Of a DNA stretch of 9,734 nt, positions 5,767-9,734 are shown in pieces. The DNA is from an uncultured Coriobacteriaceae bacterium (lineage in GTDB: Bacteria > Actinomycetota > Coriobacteriia > Coriobacteriales > Atopobiaceae), in the NCBI GenBank assembly GCA_900549525.1, contig UWSJ01000065.1, forward strand, positions 1 to 9,734, given 5' to 3'. The position numbers were made by a program, and so were the translations under genes. Every line of letters begins with the position of its first letter. Position 1 is the stretch's first letter. The notes beneath the pieces are model-generated. The model did not search any database, was not told the DNA's origin, and was given only the letters and a program-made list of their open reading frames with translations.

Positions 5767-8102
5767 TGGCTTACTCGTACAGCCCCGAGTACTACATCGG
5801 CGGGAACGACCGCAAGTACCGCGGCTACGTCGAAGCGTGGGCGGAGAACGTCTCCGACACCGTCACGCGCATCCACTGGAAGGCGACGCTCGACCAGTAC
5901 AACTCGTACTACTACGGCGTGGGCGTGAACTGCTTCGTGGACGGGAAGATGGTCGGCCAGACCGTCGGCCACCTCGGGAGCAACCCCGGCCGCAGGTGGG
6001 TCTACGTCATCGGCGTGGAGGGCACGACCGACGTGGCCCGCGACGGCTCCGACCGCAGCGTGTGGGTCCAGTGCAACGCCTTCGGATACACGAACGGCGG
6101 GTACGGCTCGGCCGGCGGCTCCGTGGCGGCGGGCGTCTCCGTCACCGTGCCCCACCGCACGTGGTACTCGCCGCGCCCGCCCAAGTCCCCGTCGGCGACG
6201 AGGGCGAGCGACTCGCAGGCGCGCGTGACGTGGCAGACGGACTACACCGGCGGCGACGGGGCCTACCCGTGGACCGGCGTCCACGTCGAGCGGCGGACGG
6301 ACGGCGGCGCATGGGTGCAGGTCGGGAGCGCGTCGTGGAGCGTCACGAACTTCACCGACAACGGCCTCTCCGCCGGGCACCGCTACCAGTGGCGCGTGCG
6401 GTCGTACAACCCGTCCGGCACGAGCGCCTACGCGACGACGGGCTACGTCTACACGACGCCGCTCGCCCCCTCGTCCGTCACCCTGACGAGGACGGTGGGC
6501 ACCACCGTGTCGATCGGTGCCCCCGCCGTCGCGTGGGCCACCTCGTACGAGGTGCAGACCAGCCTCAACGGCGGCGCGTGGGCGGCCGCCGGCACCGTTG
6601 CCTCGCTGCCCATACGCGTGGACGTGGGCGGCGGCGTCGTGCGGGCCCGCGTGAGGGCGAAGGTCGCGTCGCTTACGGGCCCGTGGCGGGAGTCCGGCTC
6701 CGTCCAGACCGTGGTGGCCCCCTCCGCCCCGACGCTGACGTCGGCCCCGTCGGGCACGTACTCGGTCGGGACGGCCGCGGGGCTCGCGTGGGCCGCGAAC
6801 CACCCCGACGGCTCGCCGGTCACCGCCGTACAGGTCGAGCTGACGGTTGACGGGGCGGCCACCGTCTACGACCTTCCGGCCGGCTCGGCCTCGTGGGCCG
6901 TGCCGGACTCGGCCATCTCCGCGCCGCACTCGGTCTCGGCCCGCGTGCGCACCAAGGGCCTCGCCAACGGCTGGGGCGCGTGGAGCGCCATGGCGTCGTG
7001 GAGGGTCGCCTACCCGCCGCAGGTGGAGATAACCTCCCCGGCCACGGACGGCTCGCTCGTCGAGTCCGTCCCGTTCGACGTCACGTGGCGCGTGGCGGAC
7101 TCGACCGGCGTCTCATCCCAGTCCGTCGAGCTGCTCGACTCCACCGGCGCTTCGCTCATGCTCGTCGACCCGGGCGCCGACGCCCGCTCGTGGCGGTTCT
7201 CCGCGCGGACGTACCTCCCGAGGACGGGGCAGTCCTACGTCGCGCGCGTCGCCGCACGCGGCGGCTCCTCGCTGCTGTCGGTGGCGGAGCGGCGGTTCTC
7301 GACCGACTACGCAGAGCCGGCGACTCCGGCGGCCGAGGTGCTGTACGACTACTCGGACATGTCGGCGACCGTGGTCGTGAGACACGGCAACCCGTCGTGG
7401 GAGGTGGTTGGCTGGGAGCTCGTCTCGCCGGAGGACAACGCGCGCGAGGAGGGCATCCCCATCACGGCGGGGGCGGACGTCGCGGCCGACGGGACGATGG
7501 AGCTCGGCGCCGTGCTCCCAACGGTGTCCGTGTCGGTCGTGCGCATGCTGGCCGACGGCACGCAGTGGCTCGTGGAGGACGGGATGGCCGACGGCGGCGC
7601 GGCCCGCGACCCGCTGCCGCCGCTCAACGTCGCCTACTCCTACCTCGTCACCTCCTACTCGGAGGCGGGCACGGCCACCACGCTCGAGGTGCCCGCGCGG
7701 CTCGACTCCGACGCGGAGGCCTACAACTTCGGCCCGGACGCGGGGCGCTGCCGTCTGCTCAGGTTCGACGCCACCGGCGAGGAGCGCGTCTCGCACTCGG
7801 GCGAGGAGTTCCACTTCGCGCTCGGCGCTGGCGTCTCGGCGCTGCCGACGTTCTACCCGGACGGGGACGTTGACGTGAGTGGGTCGCACTCCTACGTGCT
7901 GACGTCACGCGAGGAGTACCTCGCGCTCCGCGAGCAGGTCAGGGCGCGGGACGCCGCCGTCTGCTGGCTGCGCGACCACTGGGGCAACCGGTGGCGCGTC
8001 GTGGCCGAGTGGTCGCTGTCCTACGACGCGAAGGCATACATGAGATGGGGCGTCTCGGCGAGCGTGCGCGAGGTCGTCTTCGAGGAGGCCGCCAATGGCT
8101 GA
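5766..8102 (+). CDS. Tail-tip protein with fibronectin type III domains and Dit-like C-terminal region
   Basis: The 778-residue product starts at ATG 5766, which overlaps the tape measure stop by one base. Residues 1-135 form a beta-rich domain with many Tyr, Gly and Trp (GYVEAWAENVSDTVTRIHWK, VDGKMVGQTVG, VSVTVP), resembling the N-terminal domain of DUF859-type minor structural proteins. Three fibronectin III-like modules follow at about 138-233, 234-318 and 319-418, the first the clearest (RVTWQTDY, WTGVHVERRTDGGAW, HRYQWRVRSYNPSGTSAY). A fourth Ig-like module spans about 419-518. The C-terminal part (about 660-778) has SGSHSYVLTSREEYLALREQ, CWLRDHWGNRWRVV and SASVREVVFEEA, the pattern of the C-terminal region of distal tail proteins. 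I infer a tip protein fusing a ring-forming element to surface-binding modules, able to touch host glycans. No catalytic motif is seen. The exact role, Dit-like or antireceptor, is uncertain. Confidence 0.72.
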   Translation: MAYSYSPEYYIGGNDRKYRGYVEAWAENVSDTVTRIHWKATLDQYNSYYYGVGVNCFVDGKMVGQTVGHLGSNPGRRWVYVIGVEGTTDVARDGSDRSVWVQCNAFGYTNGGYGSAGGSVAAGVSVTVPHRTWYSPRPPKSPSATRASDSQARVTWQTDYTGGDGAYPWTGVHVERRTDGGAWVQVGSASWSVTNFTDNGLSAGHRYQWRVRSYNPSGTSAYATTGYVYTTPLAPSSVTLTRTVGTTVSIGAPAVAWATSYEVQTSLNGGAWAAAGTVASLPIRVDVGGGVVRARVRAKVASLTGPWRESGSVQTVVAPSAPTLTSAPSGTYSVGTAAGLAWAANHPDGSPVTAVQVELTVDGAATVYDLPAGSASWAVPDSAISAPHSVSARVRTKGLANGWGAWSAMASWRVAYPPQVEITSPATDGSLVESVPFDVTWRVADSTGVSSQSVELLDSTGASLMLVDPGADARSWRFSARTYLPRTGQSYVARVAARGGSSLLSVAERRFSTDYAEPATPAAEVLYDYSDMSATVVVRHGNPSWEVVGWELVSPEDNAREEGIPITAGADVAADGTMELGAVLPTVSVSVVRMLADGTQWLVEDGMADGGAARDPLPPLNVAYSYLVTSYSEAGTATTLEVPARLDSDAEAYNFGPDAGRCRLLRFDATGEERVSHSGEEFHFALGAGVSALPTFYPDGDVDVSGSHSYVLTSREEYLALREQVRARDAAVCWLRDHWGNRWRVVAEWSLSYDAKAYMRWGVSASVREVVFEEAANG

Positions 8103-9213
8103 CGCTTCGAGGTGGGCGGAGGAGTTCGCGAGCACGCGGTACCGCTTCATGCGGCTGTCGCGCTCGACCGGGCTGGAGGTCGAGCAGCTGCGCGTCGTGC
8201 GCGGGGGCACCATAACCCGCAACAACGACGTGCGCATCATGGAGAGCGCCGAGGTGGGCCTCGTGGGCGAGCTCGACCTCGGGCCCGACCTCGTCCGCGT
8301 CCACATGGACGTGACGTTCCGCGACGGCTCCACGGCCTCCGAGGTGCTGGGGACGTTCGTGCCCGCCGTGCCGTCGAGGGACGTGGCCGGGGCCTACTCG
8401 ACCGCGACCATGCGGCTCTACGGCAGGCTGCAGGAGCTCTACGACGACCGCTTCCCGGCGCCGGTCGTGCTGCCGCCGGGGACGAACGCCGTCGAGGCGG
8501 CGGCTCGGGTCTGCCGGGAGTGCGGACTCGAGGTCATCGCCGACGGGTCCTCCTACGTCACGACCAACCAGAGGACGTACGGCCTCGGCATGGAGCGCCA
8601 GAACTCCGATGTGGGCGACACCAAGCTCGACATGGTGAACGACCTGCTCGGCCTCGCGGGGTTCTGGGCCGCCAAGACCGACCCGTGGGGCCGCGTCATC
8701 ATGCGCCGCTACGTCGCGCCCGAGTACAGGGAGCCGGTCTGGTCGTTCGTCGAGGGGCCGGACGCCAAGTTCGAGGGGGCGATGACCGACGAGCACGACG
8801 TGACCGACGCCGCCAACCACGTGCTCGTGCTCTACCAGACCGACAAGCGCTCGCTGGTGGGGGAGGCGTGGGACCACGAGACCGAGCTGTCCGTGGAGGC
8901 GAGGGGCCGCGTCATCACGCGCACCTACGAATACACGTCCATCCCCGGCGGCATGACGGACGCGCAGCTCGCCGAGTGGGCCAACGCCGACGCGCTCAGG
9001 CGGCTCAGGACGGCGCAGGCGACCATCCGCAGGGTGACGCTCACGCACGCCTACGCGCCCCTCTCCATCGGTGACTCGGTGCTCGTCGACTACCCGACGG
9101 GCGGGGTGTCCGGCAAGTTCGAGGTGCGCACGCAGACGCTCACCCTTTCGGGAGGCTGCCCGACCGAGGCCGAGCTGCGCCAGTTCAACAGGAGGCTGAA
9201 GTCGGATGGATAG
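8095..9213 (+). CDS. Tail hub protein (gp27 / siphovirus Gp37-like minor tail protein)
   Basis: A 372-residue protein starts at ATG 8095, with GAGGAGG at 8082-8088 six bases upstream, and overlaps the previous gene by eight bases. Notable parts are an N-terminal RVVRGGTITRNNDVRIMESA segment followed by LDLGPDLVRVHMD, then LGTFVPAVPSRDVAG, and a middle region with TKLDMVNDLLGLAGFWAAKTD. The C-terminal region ends with APLSIGDSVLVDYPTGG and FEVRTQTLTLSGG. The layout of beta strands, a DLV segment, a small helical domain around NDLL and a late GDxVxxxY strand fits hub proteins related to T4 gp27 and to the Siphovirus Gp37-like family common in actinobacterial phages. It should form the trimeric or hexameric adaptor joining the tape measure/tube to the spike. 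It lacks a peptidase or lysozyme extension. The family call is by pattern and synteny, not by search. Confidence 0.68.
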   Translation: MADASRWAEEFASTRYRFMRLSRSTGLEVEQLRVVRGGTITRNNDVRIMESAEVGLVGELDLGPDLVRVHMDVTFRDGSTASEVLGTFVPAVPSRDVAGAYSTATMRLYGRLQELYDDRFPAPVVLPPGTNAVEAAARVCRECGLEVIADGSSYVTTNQRTYGLGMERQNSDVGDTKLDMVNDLLGLAGFWAAKTDPWGRVIMRRYVAPEYREPVWSFVEGPDAKFEGAMTDEHDVTDAANHVLVLYQTDKRSLVGEAWDHETELSVEARGRVITRTYEYTSIPGGMTDAQLAEWANADALRRLRTAQATIRRVTLTHAYAPLSIGDSVLVDYPTGGVSGKFEVRTQTLTLSGGCPTEAELRQFNRRLKSDG

Positions 9214-9493
9214 GGCGCAGGAGATGGCTCTCAGGGCGCTCGGACGGGCGGCGGCGGGCTCGGCGGCGAAGGCCGGCGCGGACTCGCAGTCCCCGTCGCT
9301 GGTGAGGAGGCTCGCCACGGTCAGCCGGGCCAACGGGGACGGGACGCTCGACGTCGACCTCGGCACGGCGGCGGTGCCGCTGCCCATGGCGGGGCTGCGC
9401 ATGACCACGGCCTGCGCCGGCGCGAAGGCCGGCGACCGCGTCCTGGTCGACACGCAGGGCCGGACGAGCGTCGTCACCGGCATCCTCGCGTAG
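9206..9493 (+). CDS. Small OB-fold baseplate spike protein (gpV/gp5 N-domain-like)
   Basis: This 95-residue protein starts at ATG 9206 with GGAGG at 9191-9195, ten bases upstream, and overlaps the hub gene by eight bases. After a helical, Ala-rich leader (residues 1-30), residues 34-95 read as a compact beta barrel: RLATVSRANGDGTLDVDLG, VPLPMAGLRM, AKAGDRVLVDTQGRTSVVTG. The GTVxxVNxDGTVxVxLG, Gly-Asp-Arg-Val-Leu-Val, xxVVxGxLA rhythm is the OB-fold of phage spike and hub proteins such as P2 gpV or T4 gp5 N-domain. It lacks the beta-helical needle that follows the barrel in true spikes and stops right after the barrel. Placed directly after the gp27-like gene, it probably plugs or organises the hub tip. 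The stop is followed immediately by the 23-bp intergenic repeat. Confidence 0.68.
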   Translation: MDRAQEMALRALGRAAAGSAAKAGADSQSPSLVRRLATVSRANGDGTLDVDLGTAAVPLPMAGLRMTTACAGAKAGDRVLVDTQGRTSVVTGILA

Positions 9494-9516
9494 CGGGGGA
9501 GCGGTGGCGCACCATC
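9494..9516 (+). repeat. 23-bp intergenic repeat, exact copy 2
   Basis: It begins at the base after the TAG at 9491-9493 and is identical to 842-864. GGTG 9503-9506 can pair with CACC 9510-9513 around a GCG loop, or that CACC can pair with a second GGTG at 9520-9523 around ATCATC, so two exclusive hairpins are possible. It starts 47 bases before the fibre ATG; copy 1 starts 49 bases before its preferred start. No promoter boxes are evident within it. Confidence 0.8.
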
Positions 9517-9526
9517 ATCGGTGACG

Positions 9527-9534
9527 AAAGGAGG
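9527..9534 (+). promoter_or_regulatory. Perfect Shine-Dalgarno sequence of the tail fibre gene
   Basis: AAAGGAGG at 9527-9534 is a full match to the anti-Shine-Dalgarno end of 16S rRNA and lies six bases before ATG 9541. It is the strongest ribosome site in the window, suggesting high translation of the fibre gene. The alternative hairpin with GGTG 9520-9523 ends just three bases upstream, so folding there could affect access. Confidence 0.8.
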
Positions 9535-9540
9535 CCGGAG

Positions 9541-9734
9541 ATGGCCAGGACGAACGACATGTTCCTCGCGAGGGCCAACGCCGACACGGAGCGGCCCGAG
9601 ATATGGGCGGTGCGCTCCGGTGGCACGGTCATCCCCATCGCGGGCGGGGACGGGGCGGCGGAGCGCGAGAGGCGCGAGAGCGAGACCGCCCGCGCGGCGG
9701 CGGAGGCCAAGCGAGTCTCCGCCGAGACCGCCCG
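9541..9734 (+). CDS. Tail fibre / receptor-binding protein, N-terminal part (3' end outside window)
   Basis: Only the first 64 codons are present. The start MARTNDMFLARANADTERPE is followed by a short beta-like segment, IWAVRSGGTVIPIAGGDG, and then a run of charged/Ala repeats beginning AERERRESETARAAAEA and continuing to the window edge (KRVSAETAR). This E-R-x-x-A heptad-like pattern is typical of the trimeric coiled-coil neck of phage tail fibres and upper baseplate proteins, which join a virion-anchoring N-terminus to a C-terminal receptor-binding tip. Position after the hub and spike genes supports this. It is separated from the coupled tip genes by 47 bases, carries its own repeat copy and has a perfect ribosome site, so its expression may be set independently. 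The receptor-binding end cannot be seen. Confidence 0.7.
   Translation, partial: MARTNDMFLARANADTERPEIWAVRSGGTVIPIAGGDGAAERERRESETARAAAEAKRVSAETA

Noticed and set aside
5649..6929. Antisense open frame of 426 codons opposite the FN3-rich gene
   Set aside because: It is a low-complexity Arg/Gly/Val/His shadow of a well-supported + strand gene.
7939..9483. Antisense open frame of 514 codons opposite the hub and spike genes
   Set aside because: Its composition is biased and low in complexity, it spans three real genes, and it has no convincing ribosome site or domain.
1..9734. Possible CRISPR array, tRNA, insertion sequence, reverse transcriptase or defence genes
   Set aside because: Reading both strands I found no regularly spaced direct repeats with unique spacers, no tRNA-like cloverleaf, no transposase or reverse transcriptase motifs and no inverted terminal repeats. 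The only repeats are the intergenic motif and the coding repeats in the tape measure gene.

Overview
The window is part of the tail-morphogenesis module of a long-tailed (siphovirus-like) phage or prophage. Every gene I can support is on the + strand. The DNA is very GC-rich, with G or C in most third codon positions. AGG arginine codons are frequent and GGAGG-type ribosome sites are strong, and this mix fits a high-GC actinobacterial host, perhaps a gut Coriobacteriia-type anaerobe. The host is an inference. No host gene, integrase or attachment site is visible, so a free phage and a prophage cannot be told apart here.

Layout: (1) bases 1-165 are the 3' end of a structural gene, probably the major tail protein, with an Ala-rich LGGV-type C-terminal domain resembling phage head-fibre/decoration domains. 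(2) Bases 166-287 are non-coding and hold a strong intrinsic terminator and an imperfect copy of an intergenic repeat. (3) Bases 288-841 encode a lambda G/GT-type tail assembly chaperone pair, the longer form made by a -1 frameshift at an AAACCCT heptamer. (4) A short intergenic gap with an exact copy of the repeat leads to a small HK97-gp10-like protein, most likely starting at TTG 891. (5) A 1483-residue tape measure protein fills 1315-5766 and ends in an array of 44-residue repeats. (6) Bases 5766-9493 hold three tightly coupled tail-tip genes: a 778-residue fibronectin-type-III-rich protein with a Dit-like C-terminal region, a 372-residue gp27/Gp37-like hub protein, and a 95-residue OB-fold spike-like protein. 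(7) A second exact repeat copy and a perfect Shine-Dalgarno sequence precede a tail fibre gene that runs off the window at 9734.

How the parts should work together: the G/GT chaperones coat the tape measure, which sets tail length while tube subunits (upstream gene) polymerise around it. The tape measure C-terminus docks on the tip complex made by the three coupled genes. The fibre encoded at the end probably binds the host surface.

The least expected signals are a 23-bp repeat placed just after stop codons and about 50 bases before start codons, with a diverged third copy after the terminator, and the exact 132-bp period at the tape measure C-terminus. I see no defence system, CRISPR, RNA gene, insertion sequence or other non-phage cargo.
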